A DNA stretch of 64,000 bases from Microvirga arsenatis (GTDB lineage Bacteria; Pseudomonadota; Alphaproteobacteria; Rhizobiales; Beijerinckiaceae). How positions within the stretch are numbered: the first letter of the stretch is position 1; every line of letters starts with the position of its first letter. A program made the position numbers and the translations under genes. A model generated the notes under the pieces. That model was not told the DNA's origin, did not search any database, and saw nothing but the letters and a program-made list of their open reading frames with translations. The DNA lies in NCBI RefSeq assembly GCF_009910705.1, contig NZ_JAAAXJ010000003.1, forward strand, positions 434,001-498,000, written 5' to 3'. Shown here one piece after another: positions 37,321-46,000 of the stretch.

Positions 37321-39774
37321 ATGGCCAGTGGCTTCTTCCTTGCCAACCACGACCGGGTGCTCGAGAGTTACGGCCGCCCCAAATGGCTGGTCACAACCAA
37401 GCCGAGTTTCGACTCGAACGAGGAGTTCACTGAGGAAGCGACAGACCTGCGCCACAATTACTGGATCATCCGGAGTGAAGACCCCGACAAGGTCCTCGAC
37501 CCTGAGCTTCCCTTGGACTTCGCCCAACCCGTCGACTTCGGTGGCGTTCTCCTCACGCACGAGCCACTCGCTTGCGACCTCCTCACGGCGAAGATCATCG
37601 CGATCGAAGCCATGCGGGGCCAGTACATGACCATGGACACTGCCAAGGCGCTCGCTGAAAAGCTCCGGCATGTGTTCTGGATCGTACGCTGGAGGCTGGC
37701 GCTCGGTCTTACAAATATGCAGCAGATCACTCCGTCCTTGTTCGACGATTACTGTGATCGCCTGCGGCAGGGGGTGGTCGCCCTCGTCCCGATGGAGGAC
37801 CGGCTCCGCCAGCTTGAGGCGCAACTCCAAAGCCGGCAATGGTCGTGGCCCACATACTTCCACCAATCCACCCAGCGAATTGATTTTGAAGCGTTGGCGG
37901 CGTGGCTCGGGATCCCCCGGCAGATGCTCATCTCGCCGTGGATGCACCCGCGTATCACGTCCCTCATCGGACGCACGAATCCTAAAATCTATTTCAGTCA
38001 AGCGGGAGACTCTGGTCCGCGAGAACCGGAGGATCTGGATGGTGATTCCAGGTCGCCGCAGCCCTCCGTAAGCGTGGCGACGCAGGCGCTGACCGCCTGG
38101 AAGAGGCTGGCCTATCTCTCCGACATCGGCCTCCTCCCGCACGACCCAATCACCTTCGACCCTTTTGAGAAGGTGAGCCTTGTCACACGGGCCCGCCAAA
38201 TAGGCCGGACGCCCGGCGTGGGGGAAGGGCGAACCGGAACCCCACGACCTGAGCAATGGCTGGCCCTGCTTGATGGTGCGGCCCGATGGGTCCTCGATTA
38301 CTCCGGTCCCATCCTGACGATCTGCAGGCTGGCGCGCGAGGTGCAGGGCGATCCGAGCAACATCCGCAAGCAGAAGAAGAGGATGGCGGCGTTCCGGCAA
38401 GCCGTCGAGGCGATCATCGCCGAGCACCTCCCGCCCAACCGACCGGGCGTCCCGCGCCTCGTGCCGCAATGGCGGCGGACTGGACGCAACAGTCCCGCCT
38501 ATGCAGACGGCATGATGCTGGAGGAGGCGCTCGGCCATTTGGTCACCGCGTGCCTGGTCCTGATCGCCGGGCTGTCAGCACGTCGACGGGACGAGGTGCG
38601 CAGCCTCCAGGCCGGCTGCACCGTGAAGGACCCGTTCGGAAACTGGTGGCTGTCGAGCTACATCGAGAAGACGATCAGGGACATCGAGCAGATCCCCGTC
38701 CCCGCCATGGTGGCCGTGGCCGTCCGGCTGCTGGAGGAACTCAGCGAGTCGGCACGGGAGCGCACCGGCAAGAACTGGCTGGTGAAGATCCACAGGCCGT
38801 CGTTGACGCACGTCAGCGACGAGGACCAGGGCCGCGTCTACATCGAGACCGCCCTCCGCTTCACGTTGAACGACTTCGCAGAGGTGGTCGGGGCGAGCGA
38901 GTCGAAGGACGGTGTTGACTGGAAATTCGCGCCGCACCAGCTGCGCCGCGCCTTCTCCGTCTATTACTATCACGGAAACCGCTTTTCCTCGCTCGACGCG
39001 TTGAGCCGCTTCCTGCTGCACTTCGACCCCGAGATGACCCGGCTGTACATCACGGAGGCCATCCCCGGCACGCTGACGCGGCTGCGGGAGGTGATCGACG
39101 CACGCCTGAGAAGCGCGGAGGAGATGGAGCAGCCAGGTCAGGACGCCGTCCTCACGTCGGCCCGGGCGGCTATGATCAGCCTTGAAGAGCGGGCGCGCGA
39201 GCACGAAGACGTGCGCCAGGACGCCTTCGTCGAGCGCGTCCTGGACATGTACGATGGGGCCGAGAGCCCCATCGGCTTCGGCGCGGCGGCGCTCTATGAC
39301 GAGTTGGAAAAAATGATCGAGAGCGCGCGTCGCTCCGTGCTGATCAGCGGCCGCTCGAACCTGTCGCCGGACCGGGAACGCGAGGCGCTGGTCCGGCTGC
39401 TGCGCGACGCCGCTCCCAACCGGTACATCGAGCCGCATCCAGGCCGGCACACTCACTGCGGCTGCCGGCCCGGCGACCCGTCCGACCTGGCGGACGCCGT
39501 CTGCCTCCGCAAAAAGGCAGGGGAGGCGGGCCCGGACGGCGACTACCGGCCGGACTACGCGTTCGCGTCGACGGAGGATTGCCTCGCATGCCGCCATTGC
39601 GTCGCGTTCGGCGAGAACGTGACGGTCATCAACCGCAGGGTCGACCAGATCGCCGCCGCCGCCGAGAAGGCGCCCACGGAGCCAAGCCGCGTGGCGGCGA
39701 AGGCCAAGCTCGATTCGCTCAAGGCGAAAATCGCCGCCGCGAAGGCGGCCGTGCACGGAAAGCACCGGGGGTGA
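37321..39774 (+). CDS. Large tyrosine recombinase, second gene of the module
   Basis: The 817-residue protein carries a complete tyrosine recombinase active site. SARRRDEVRSL near residue 420 gives Arg I, APHQLRRAFSVYYYHG near 538 the His-x-x-Arg, and LLHFDPEMTRLYI near 570 the last His and the Tyr. After it comes a C-terminal part with cysteine pairs (HTHCGCRPGD, then DCLACRHCVAFGE) that looks like a zinc-binding motif, and an Ala/Lys-rich helical end. It begins 2 nt after the previous stop, and the next gene follows 2 nt behind. All three proteins likely form one recombination complex. Confidence 0.85.
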   Translation: MASGFFLANHDRVLESYGRPKWLVTTKPSFDSNEEFTEEATDLRHNYWIIRSEDPDKVLDPELPLDFAQPVDFGGVLLTHEPLACDLLTAKIIAIEAMRGQYMTMDTAKALAEKLRHVFWIVRWRLALGLTNMQQITPSLFDDYCDRLRQGVVALVPMEDRLRQLEAQLQSRQWSWPTYFHQSTQRIDFEALAAWLGIPRQMLISPWMHPRITSLIGRTNPKIYFSQAGDSGPREPEDLDGDSRSPQPSVSVATQALTAWKRLAYLSDIGLLPHDPITFDPFEKVSLVTRARQIGRTPGVGEGRTGTPRPEQWLALLDGAARWVLDYSGPILTICRLAREVQGDPSNIRKQKKRMAAFRQAVEAIIAEHLPPNRPGVPRLVPQWRRTGRNSPAYADGMMLEEALGHLVTACLVLIAGLSARRRDEVRSLQAGCTVKDPFGNWWLSSYIEKTIRDIEQIPVPAMVAVAVRLLEELSESARERTGKNWLVKIHRPSLTHVSDEDQGRVYIETALRFTLNDFAEVVGASESKDGVDWKFAPHQLRRAFSVYYYHGNRFSSLDALSRFLLHFDPEMTRLYITEAIPGTLTRLREVIDARLRSAEEMEQPGQDAVLTSARAAMISLEERAREHEDVRQDAFVERVLDMYDGAESPIGFGAAALYDELEKMIESARRSVLISGRSNLSPDREREALVRLLRDAAPNRYIEPHPGRHTHCGCRPGDPSDLADAVCLRKKAGEAGPDGDYRPDYAFASTEDCLACRHCVAFGENVTVINRRVDQIAAAAEKAPTEPSRVAAKAKLDSLKAKIAAAKAAVHGKHRG

Positions 39775-39776
39775 CC

Positions 39777-40259
39777 ATGGGCAGGAGCGAGTCACCCGAG
39801 GAGAAACAGCGCCGGGTCCTGGAGGCGTTCCGGGCCAAGGTCGAGATCCTGGAAGGTTGGGCGGCAGAAGGGGTGCCGGAGGGCAGCGAAGTTCCCAAGA
39901 CCCATGCGGCGCTGCGCCGTTGGGGAGGGCCCGACGGGAGCCTCGCCCAGTGGTCCGACCCCCTGATCGACCGGCCGAACGTCGGGAAGTATCCGGACCT
40001 CACCGAACGCTACCAGCAGGCGCTACGAAACATCGAGCTGCGGCTGAGGAAGTCCAAGCGTGGGCGGCTGGGCGACCTAGAGGCCACGCTGGCGGTCCTG
40101 CGGCGCGAGAACGATGCCCTTCGGGCCCAGAACGCCTCCTTGATCGGCCTCCTCGACCAGCGTGAGCGCCGGATTGTTCTCCTGGAGGATTTGGCGAGGG
40201 CGCATAAATTGCCGGTCCTGCCGCCTGTCGCAGCGACGTCGCCCAAGTCCCCTCGATAG
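39777..40259 (+). CDS. Small coiled-coil protein, third gene of the recombinase module
   Basis: The 160-residue protein has an N-terminal part reminiscent of a DNA-binding domain (EVPKTHAALRRWGGPDGSLAQW) and a coiled coil (about residues 95-145: LGDLEATLAVLRRENDALRA, then LLDQRERRIVLLEDLARAHK). In multi-recombinase islands the last, small gene (tnpC in Tn554, ginD in GInts) helps integration and direction; by position this is its counterpart. It starts 2 nt behind the large recombinase. Confidence 0.75.
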   Translation: MGRSESPEEKQRRVLEAFRAKVEILEGWAAEGVPEGSEVPKTHAALRRWGGPDGSLAQWSDPLIDRPNVGKYPDLTERYQQALRNIELRLRKSKRGRLGDLEATLAVLRRENDALRAQNASLIGLLDQRERRIVLLEDLARAHKLPVLPPVAATSPKSPR

Positions 40260-40692
40260 GTTCAGGATTGACGGCGCGGCGGCAGAGGCGCCGCCGAAGC
40301 CTCTAACCAAAGCGGCTGGTGAGCAATGGTCGTTCATCTTCGCGGGTGAGACGCCGAAACAAAGCTGTCTTATGGCACGGTAGAGCAGCGTCTCGGCCCT
40401 TCCGAGAAGCGCTCATAGCCCTGGTTGGGGTATGCCTCACGACAGGGCCAAATAGCTGACCCTCGACCGCCGCAATCCAAGCGCCAAGATGGCCCGGCTC
40501 CACGTCCTCTCGATTTGGCAGAGCCTTTCTGGCGACGGGGCCCTGCTCCGCGAGTGGTGCCGCATCGGCACGGCCGGACAGCGAAAGATCGGATCCCATT
40601 CAAACGAGAGCGGGGCCGCCGAAGCCATCGAGGCCTAGCTCCGGCGCAGACAGAGCCGGGGACACCGTACACGAATGAACAGGCAGCTCCGC
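40260..40692. other. Intergenic stretch behind the recombinase operon
   Basis: About 430 nt with no frame that looks like a real protein. The sequence is GC-rich but without codon bias. No repeat, terminator or RNA gene is evident to me. Confidence 0.4.
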
Positions 40693-41232
40693 CTAGAGCT
40701 CCTCATCACCAAAGATCGATGATAGGTCCTCGGGCTTGTCGAGAAGCTCATTGGCGCCGCCCTGCGCCTTATAGTCCGCTTCGATCTCGACGATTCCGGC
40801 TTTCAGGAATGAAAACGCCTCATGCGCGAGCGCTAGGAACTCGTCGCCGCGCATGTTCACGATCGTCGAATCCTTCACGGTGATGCGGGCGTATTTCTCC
40901 GGAAAAGATGTGTCGTGCCAGATGTCGACTTCCCATTCGGTATGGTTGCAGGTTGTGATCGCGCCTTGATGGGTTGCAGTGTCGCGGGCCCTTCCGAAGA
41001 AGCTGTTGAGCTTGCTGCCATTGAGGTTGCGCCATGCCTTAACAGCGTCTGAGAGGGCCCTGTCTGGAGTGTTCGCTGTACTGTTCTTGAGTTCTTCGCG
41101 AATCGCATAAAAGCCGTTGAGCACCGCAATCGCATGGTACCAGAGGCCGCCCTCGAACCTACATGCATCCTCTGAATTTTTGATCATTAAAAGGGCATAC
41201 TCGACCCTATCTGCCACACTCTGAAGGGACAT
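40693..41232 (-). CDS. Hypothetical protein in the island
   Basis: The 179-residue protein (MSLQSVADRVEYALLMIKNS...) is predicted to be soluble and mostly helical, with an acidic C-terminus (LLDKPEDLSSIFGDEEL). The stretch HAIAVLNGFYAIREELKNST and the tail after FLKAGIVEIEADY give no family match that I know. GAGGAG before the ATG and a base composition lower in GC than the backbone suggest a real, foreign gene. It stands alone, opposite to the recombinases. Confidence 0.7.
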   Translation of the reverse strand: MSLQSVADRVEYALLMIKNSEDACRFEGGLWYHAIAVLNGFYAIREELKNSTANTPDRALSDAVKAWRNLNGSKLNSFFGRARDTATHQGAITTCNHTEWEVDIWHDTSFPEKYARITVKDSTIVNMRGDEFLALAHEAFSFLKAGIVEIEADYKAQGGANELLDKPEDLSSIFGDEEL

Positions 41233-41699
41233 GCTCGTCTCCTCTCAACTGAGCTCCCCGCGGCCACGATCGCCGCGACGCCAAAGCCACTAGCATGATG
41301 GATGGTGGCTGCCGATCTGCCATTGGCCGCAGGCTGAACTCCGCTGGCAAGCGGAACGAGTAGGCCGCCGCGGCGTTAGACGCAATTGCCGGTCGTTGTT
41401 CTTCCAATCGGCCGAAATTTTCCACGGCGCTCCGAAGAGGCATCTGTCTTTGGCGGGACTGGGTAGGACAACGAGGGCGTGGCAATTCTGCGAATCCGAC
41501 CAATGGATGAGTGCCTCCGACCGCCGACGAACTCGCGGCGATGCGGGACCTGAGCGACGAGGTTGAGCCGCTGATGATGCTGATTGTCTCGACAGAACGC
41601 TGATCACACGCGACGACGCCGACGCGACCGGGGCTCGCGGAGCCACCTGGATCGGCCGGCGTCGCAGCCTCAAGATCGCGGCAGTCCAGCGGACAAGCC
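41233..41699. other. Non-coding remains between the hypothetical gene and the integrase fragment
   Basis: About 470 nt with only short frames. The part next to the integrase fragment should correspond to its lost body, but I cannot follow the similarity past about 41,690. No intact feature is visible. Confidence 0.4.
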
Positions 41700-42005
41700 G
41701 CGCTGGCGGCACCATCCTGCAAAATGGCGCTAATCGGAGGCATAGGCCCGGGCAGTATTCGCGCTGTCCTTCTGTTTGGCATAGTCCCGAGCCGTCTCGG
41801 CCAGTCCGCCGAGGGAAGAGGGGAGGGGGCCCTGCGCGACGCCGGCGCTGGACGGGGGGGGCGCGGTGCTCGGAGCCACGTCTTCTTCACCACCATCGCC
41901 GGTCAGGCGCGCGGGAGCAGGGATTTTCTGCGAAATCGGGGGATGCTGGGCCATGGCCCGCGAGTGTATCAGCTTTATGTCCGATAAGATTGCATTATCG
42001 GACAT
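41700..42005 (-). pseudogene. Broken tyrosine-type integrase
   Basis: The first 91 codons (MSDNAILSDIKLIHSRAMAQ... to SANTARAYASD) are the N-terminal arm and the beginning of the core-binding domain of a site-specific integrase; LAETARDYAKQ...SANTARAYASD is typical. A TAG then replaces the expected Trp codon, and the same frame continues RHFAGWCRQRGLS, as in intact relatives, before the similarity fades through frameshift. The catalytic domain is gone. Its start lies inside a large perfect palindrome, and it diverges from the DUF1403/scpB remnants. Confidence 0.75.
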
Positions 42006-42008
42006 AAA
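41974..42008. repeat. 14-bp perfect palindrome at the integrase start
   Basis: TTTATGTCCGATAA (41974-41987) and TTATCGGACATAAA (41995-42008) are perfect inverted arms around a 7-bp centre. The integrase ATG lies inside the right arm. This is the form of a recombination core site or an autoregulatory operator. Confidence 0.75.
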
Positions 42009-42080
42009 AAGCTCACGACACCCACGGCGCTTTCACCGCCCGTTTGCACGATAAAGCGCCGTCAGGCATATGATCGATCC

Positions 42081-43035
42081 ATGATTCCGGCCGCTCCCCG
42101 GCGCATGGTTGCGCCTCTCTCTGAACCATCCGGATCGGCGCCGTCTCCCCCGCAAGCGCCTGCGGAGAGCCTTGCGCCGCTTCCCCGTCGGCTGCGCCCC
42201 CAGCCCGCCCATGTCCTCGTCGCCGCACAGGCCATCTTTGCGGCGGGCGGCGCCATCGCTTGGCTCGATCAGGTCGTGCGGCTCGATGCACCCGTCCTCG
42301 GCGCCTTGCGGATGCGGCAAGCCCTGTCGGCCGCCGTGATCTCGAGCACCTGACCCGGCCGGGCGACGATCCCGGGCCGACCGGGCGCCTGCACCGGGCG
42401 TGGCGCCGCATGGCCGAACAGCCGACTCGCACCGATGCGACGTCCGTGGCCCACCTGGCCTCCCTGCTGGACGTCGGTATCCCGACGACCGAGGCCTTTG
42501 CTGTCCGCGCTTCCGAGCCGGGGAGCTTTCCCGTGGCGGCCGCCGCGGCGGCCGCGGGCCGGGTGATCCGGTCCGGTGCAGGCCCATCCCGCGAGCGCGA
42601 GATCGTGGCCTGGATGATCGCCGATCTGGTTCTGGCCGCTCATCTCGGCTGGCCCCGACCGATCCCGCTGCTGGCGACGGCGATCCGCCATCCCTCCCTG
42701 CGCCCGGCCGGCGAGGGGCGCTGGCCCGCGCCGGACAGCCCTGCCTGGCTCCCATTCTTCTGCGCGGCTTATGACAGGCGGCGACGGCGGCCTATGAACG
42801 GGCCGGGGAGCTGCTGCGCCGCGCCGCCCAGTTGCAGCAGGTCATCACGCGCGTCAGGTCCCGTGGGCGCGAGGACGGGGCCGCCCTGCTGCTCGCCGAC
42901 GATGCCGTCGCCCCCGTCCGTCTGGCCGGGATCGGATCGGATCGCGCCGCCCGCCGTTTCCTCGAGCGCTTGACCGCCCTCGGAGCCGTGCGGGAACTCA
43001 CCGGTCGTCCGACCTTCCGCCTTTACGGACTCTGA
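42081..43035 (+). pseudogene. DUF1403 family gene with two frameshifts
   Basis: Three frames in sequence spell one DUF1403-type protein. 42081-42350 reads LPRRLRPQPAHVLVAAQAIF and AWLDQVVRLDAPVLGALRMR. About 42360-42785 reads HLASLLDVGIPTTEAFAVRA, MIADLVLAAHLGWPRPIPLL and ATAIRHPSL. 42832-43035 reads ALLLADDAVAPVRLAG and ERLTALGAVRELTGRPTFRLYGL, split here over two stretches. Shifts lie near 42,355 and 42,790. The family is found beside an integrase and scpB in Hyphomicrobiales islands; its function is unknown. Confidence 0.75.
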
Positions 43036-43037
43036 AC

Positions 43038-43729
43038 ATGGCGCAATCCGGCCCCCCCGACCTGCCGTTCGATCCGGAACTGGATCACCTCCCGCCCGAG
43101 ATCCGCTGGCGGGAATGGATGGGGCGCGTCGAAGCGGTCATTTTCGCCTCGCCGGAACCGGTGCCGCGCGAGGTCCTGAGCCGCCTTGTCGGACGCGCCT
43201 GCCGGCTCGACGATGTGATCGCCGACATTCAGCATGAGTTGCAGGCGCGGCCGTTCGAGCTGGTCTTCGTCGCCGGCGGCTGGCACCATCGCACGCGACC
43301 GCGCTACGCCGATGCCATTCGGGTGGTCCAGCAGCCGCAAGCCGGTTCGGCGGACCGCGACCTGAGTTCAACCGAGCGTCTCGTCGTCACGGCAATCGGG
43401 TATCTGCAGCCGGTCACGCGCAAAGAGCTGTCGCGCCTGTTCGGCAAGGAGGTGAGCCGCGATGTCATCGCCCGGCTCAAGCGGCTGGACTTCATTGGTG
43501 CCGGGCCGCGCTCGCCCGAACCGGGCTCGCCTCTGACTTATGTCACCACGTCGGAGTTTTGTCCGTCTTCGGATTTGGGTCCCTGCGCGGTCTGCCGGAT
43601 ATTGAAGCGCTCGAAGAGGCAGGCCTATTGCAACCCATTACCGAAGCGAACGAGCCGGCTGATGCTCTGGACCGCGAGCTCGGTCTGGTTGGCGATGATC
43701 GGGTTGAGGGGCACAGTGATCTGCTCTGA
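43038..43729 (+). pseudogene. ScpB-like gene with a late frameshift
   Basis: The protein resembles the SMC-complex subunit ScpB, a winged-helix kleisin partner in chromosome condensation: RVEAVIFASPEPVPREVLSR, HELQARPFELVFVAGGWHHR and TERLVVTAIGYLQPVTRKEL. The frame then shifts near 43,555. In the shifted frame the expected end LSVFGFGSLRGLPDIEALEE, AGLLQPITEANEPADAL is readable to the TGA at 43727-43729. Without the correction a false 244-residue version runs to 43772. This is the accessory, integrase-linked copy and not the housekeeping scpB. Confidence 0.75.
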
Positions 43730-44129
43730 GCGAACTGTAAGGTGCAGTGTCGGGCGACGGCAGGAGCGCTAGGGCATCGGGATGCTGGATCCTCAGGTCG
43801 GCTCACGAAACGCGAGCTGACGCTCAAATCGGGCGGGAAGTGTCAGCACCTGACCCACTTCCAGACCCCTGATCGATCCGCTGAGTCTGCTTGAAGGCGA
43901 CCTGTATGTTTCAGGCCCAGCGATAGGTGATGGATGGATGTAGACCTAATCTCCATTCCAAGTCGGTTGACGGAGGGCTATTTTTTTGTCCGGTGGATCG
44001 AGGGCTTTCGCGTTGGCTTCCCCATGGCGGAAAATGCCGGATCCCCCATCATCCAGTCCGAGTTGTGTTGCCCTTCTGGTGCAGGACACCTCGCACCCAC
44101 GATCACAGGTTAATGAGGAGGAACGCACA
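43730..44129. other. Intergenic stretch before the hsp20 gene
   Basis: About 400 nt without a gene. I looked for a FixK box, a sigma-32 promoter and a ROSE-type thermometer before hsp20. There is a CCCCAT near 44021 resembling a sigma-32 -10 element but no convincing CTTGAA partner. Confidence 0.4.
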
Positions 44130-44714
44130 ATGTCCCGCCATCCGATGACCCCCTTCCGCCCCGGTGGCGGCATGTTTCCCGGTGATCCCTTTCTCTCGCT
44201 GCATCGTGAGATGAACCGCCTTTTCGATGATGTCTTCCGTGGCGCCAGCCTGCCCGCGGCGCCCGGCGGCCAGAGCCAAGGCGACGTCGGCAGCTTCGTC
44301 AACGCCAGCATGAACGTGTTGGAGACGGACAAGGAGATCCGCATCACGGCGGAGTTGCCCGGCGTCACCGAGCAGGACATCGATTTCAGCCTCGATGATG
44401 ACGTGCTCACCATCCGGGGCGAGAAGAAGTTCGAGCGCAAAGACGACAAGGAGAACTTCCACTTCGTGGAGTGCTCCTACGGCACCTTCCAACGCTCATT
44501 GCGGTTGCCCTACGCCGTTAACTCCGAGCAGGTGAGCGCCAGCTTCGAGAACGGCGTCCTGACCGTGATCGTGCCGAAAACCGGGCGGCAGGAGCGTTCC
44601 CGCCGCATCCAGGTGCAAGGCCGGGGCGCAACCCGTCAGGGCACCGCGACAGAGGGCGGCCAGCAGGAGAATACCGGCACACAGGAGCAATCCGACGACA
44701 CGAGATCCGGCTGA
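44130..44714 (+). CDS. Hsp20-family small heat-shock protein
   Basis: The 194-residue chaperone binds unfolding proteins without ATP. The alpha-crystallin domain (about residues 55-150) includes VLETDKEIRITAELPGVTEQ, DDDVLTIRGEKKFERKDDKE, the FQRSLRLPYAV segment and the conserved ASFENGVLTVIVPK. The C-terminal tail after SRRIQVQ is long and Gln/Glu-rich. AGGAGGAAC before ATG 44130 fixes the start. It is the first gene of the stress set of the island. Confidence 0.95.
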   Translation: MSRHPMTPFRPGGGMFPGDPFLSLHREMNRLFDDVFRGASLPAAPGGQSQGDVGSFVNASMNVLETDKEIRITAELPGVTEQDIDFSLDDDVLTIRGEKKFERKDDKENFHFVECSYGTFQRSLRLPYAVNSEQVSASFENGVLTVIVPKTGRQERSRRIQVQGRGATRQGTATEGGQQENTGTQEQSDDTRSG

Positions 44715-44802
44715 AGGTCGACCCGCGTGATGGCGGGCAGGCGCCTATGACCACGCCGGGAACAACCCTGCTCGACGGGGAGGCGAGGCTCCTCGAATAT
44801 TT

Positions 44803-44816
44803 TTGATCCGCGTCAA
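44803..44816. promoter_or_regulatory. FixK/FNR-type box before the alcohol dehydrogenase gene
   Basis: TTGATCCGCGTCAA matches the FixK/FNR consensus TTGAT-N4-(A/G)TCAA exactly. Its centre is 93 nt before the ADH start, consistent with a site centred at -41.5 and a leader of about 50 nt. Such sites answer to low oxygen in this group. Confidence 0.75.
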
Positions 44817-44902
44817 TGTCGGTTTCTGACAACTGCGCCATGATCCGTATCGCGCACCCAGAGGCCGACACACCCCACTTCAATTAAACGGGGAGGACCG
44901 CC

Positions 44903-45976
44903 ATGCCCAGGATGAAAGCCGCCATCTTTGTTGAGCCGGGCCGCATCGTTTTGGATGAGAAGCCGATCCCGGATGTCGGTCCCCTCGATGCGCTCATCCG
45001 CATCACCACCACAACGATCTGTGGCACCGACGTTCACATCCTCAAGGGCGAGTACCCGGTGGCTCGAGGGCTCACCATTGGCCATGAACCGGTCGGCATC
45101 ATCGAGAAGCTCGGCTCGGCCGTGCGAGGCTACCGCGAGGGGCAGAGGGTCATCGCCGGCGCCATCACACCTAGCGGGCACAGCGCGGCCTGCCTGTGCG
45201 GCTGCCATTCCCAGGACGGGGCCGGCACAACGCATGGCTGGAAGCCGATGGGCGGCTGGCGCTTCGGCAACACCGTCGACGGCTGCCAGGCCGAATTCGT
45301 GCTCGTTCCCGACGCCATGGCGAACCTCGCTCCCGTACCGGACGGGCTCACCGACGAGCAGGTGCTGATGTGCCCGGACATCATGTCCACCGGCTTCTCC
45401 GGTGCGGAGAGTGGGCGCATCCGCATCGGCGACACGGTGGCCGTGTTTGCTCAAGGGCCGATTGGCCTGTGCGCCACAGCCGGCGCCCGCCTGATGGGCG
45501 CGACCACAATCATCGCCGTCGAGGGCGTGCCCGAGCGCATGGAGATGGCGCGCCGGATGGGGGCGGACCACGTGGTCGACTTCACGAAGGCCGATCCCGT
45601 CGACGAGATCCGGCGCCTGACCGATGGACGCGGCGTCGACGTTTCCATCGAGGCGCTCGGGCGCCAGCAAACCTTCGAGGCGTCGCTGCGCGTGCTTCGG
45701 CCGGGCGGCACGCTGTCGTCGCTCGGTGTCTATTCGGGTGATCTCAGGATCCCCCTCGACGGCTTCCTGGCCGGGCTTGGAGACCACACTATCCGGACCA
45801 CGCTCTGCCCGGGCGGCAAGGAGCGCATGCGGCGCCTGATGGAGGTGATCGCTTCAGGACGCGTCGACACGCGCCCGCTGGTAACGCACCGCTTCAAGCT
45901 CGACCAGATCGAGGAGGCTTACGAGTTGTTCGGCCACCAGCGCGACGGCGTGCTCAAGGTCGCGATCACGCCGTGA
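44903..45976 (+). CDS. Zinc-dependent alcohol dehydrogenase family protein
   Basis: The 357-residue medium-chain dehydrogenase oxidises or reduces alcohols with NAD(P). Catalytic zinc ligands are Cys in TICGTDVH near residue 40 and His/Glu in GHEPVG near 60, and the cofactor-binding GPIGLCATAGARLMGA lies near 185. The loop CLCGCHSQDGAGTTHG differs from the usual four-cysteine structural zinc loop. The overall sequence is closest to bacterial isopropanol/butanediol-type ADHs, so the exact substrate is open. GGGGAGG precedes the ATG. The FixK-type box upstream suggests a fermentative role at low oxygen. Confidence 0.9.
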   Translation: MPRMKAAIFVEPGRIVLDEKPIPDVGPLDALIRITTTTICGTDVHILKGEYPVARGLTIGHEPVGIIEKLGSAVRGYREGQRVIAGAITPSGHSAACLCGCHSQDGAGTTHGWKPMGGWRFGNTVDGCQAEFVLVPDAMANLAPVPDGLTDEQVLMCPDIMSTGFSGAESGRIRIGDTVAVFAQGPIGLCATAGARLMGATTIIAVEGVPERMEMARRMGADHVVDFTKADPVDEIRRLTDGRGVDVSIEALGRQQTFEASLRVLRPGGTLSSLGVYSGDLRIPLDGFLAGLGDHTIRTTLCPGGKERMRRLMEVIASGRVDTRPLVTHRFKLDQIEEAYELFGHQRDGVLKVAITP

Positions 45977-46000
45977 CCGCATCGGCAGGCTCATCAGGGA

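Noticed and set aside
35373..40259. A classical RIT element (recombinase in trio)
   Set aside because: RIT elements have three recombinases of ordinary size; here two are very large and the third protein is a small coiled coil.
43038..43772. The housekeeping scpB
   Set aside because: No scpA is adjacent, the gene is frameshifted and lies in an integrase remnant; the chromosomal copy must be elsewhere.
43730..44129. A ROSE-type RNA thermometer before hsp20
   Set aside because: The leader shows AATGAGGAGG close to the start but no extended complementary stem with the typical U(U/C)GCU pairing.
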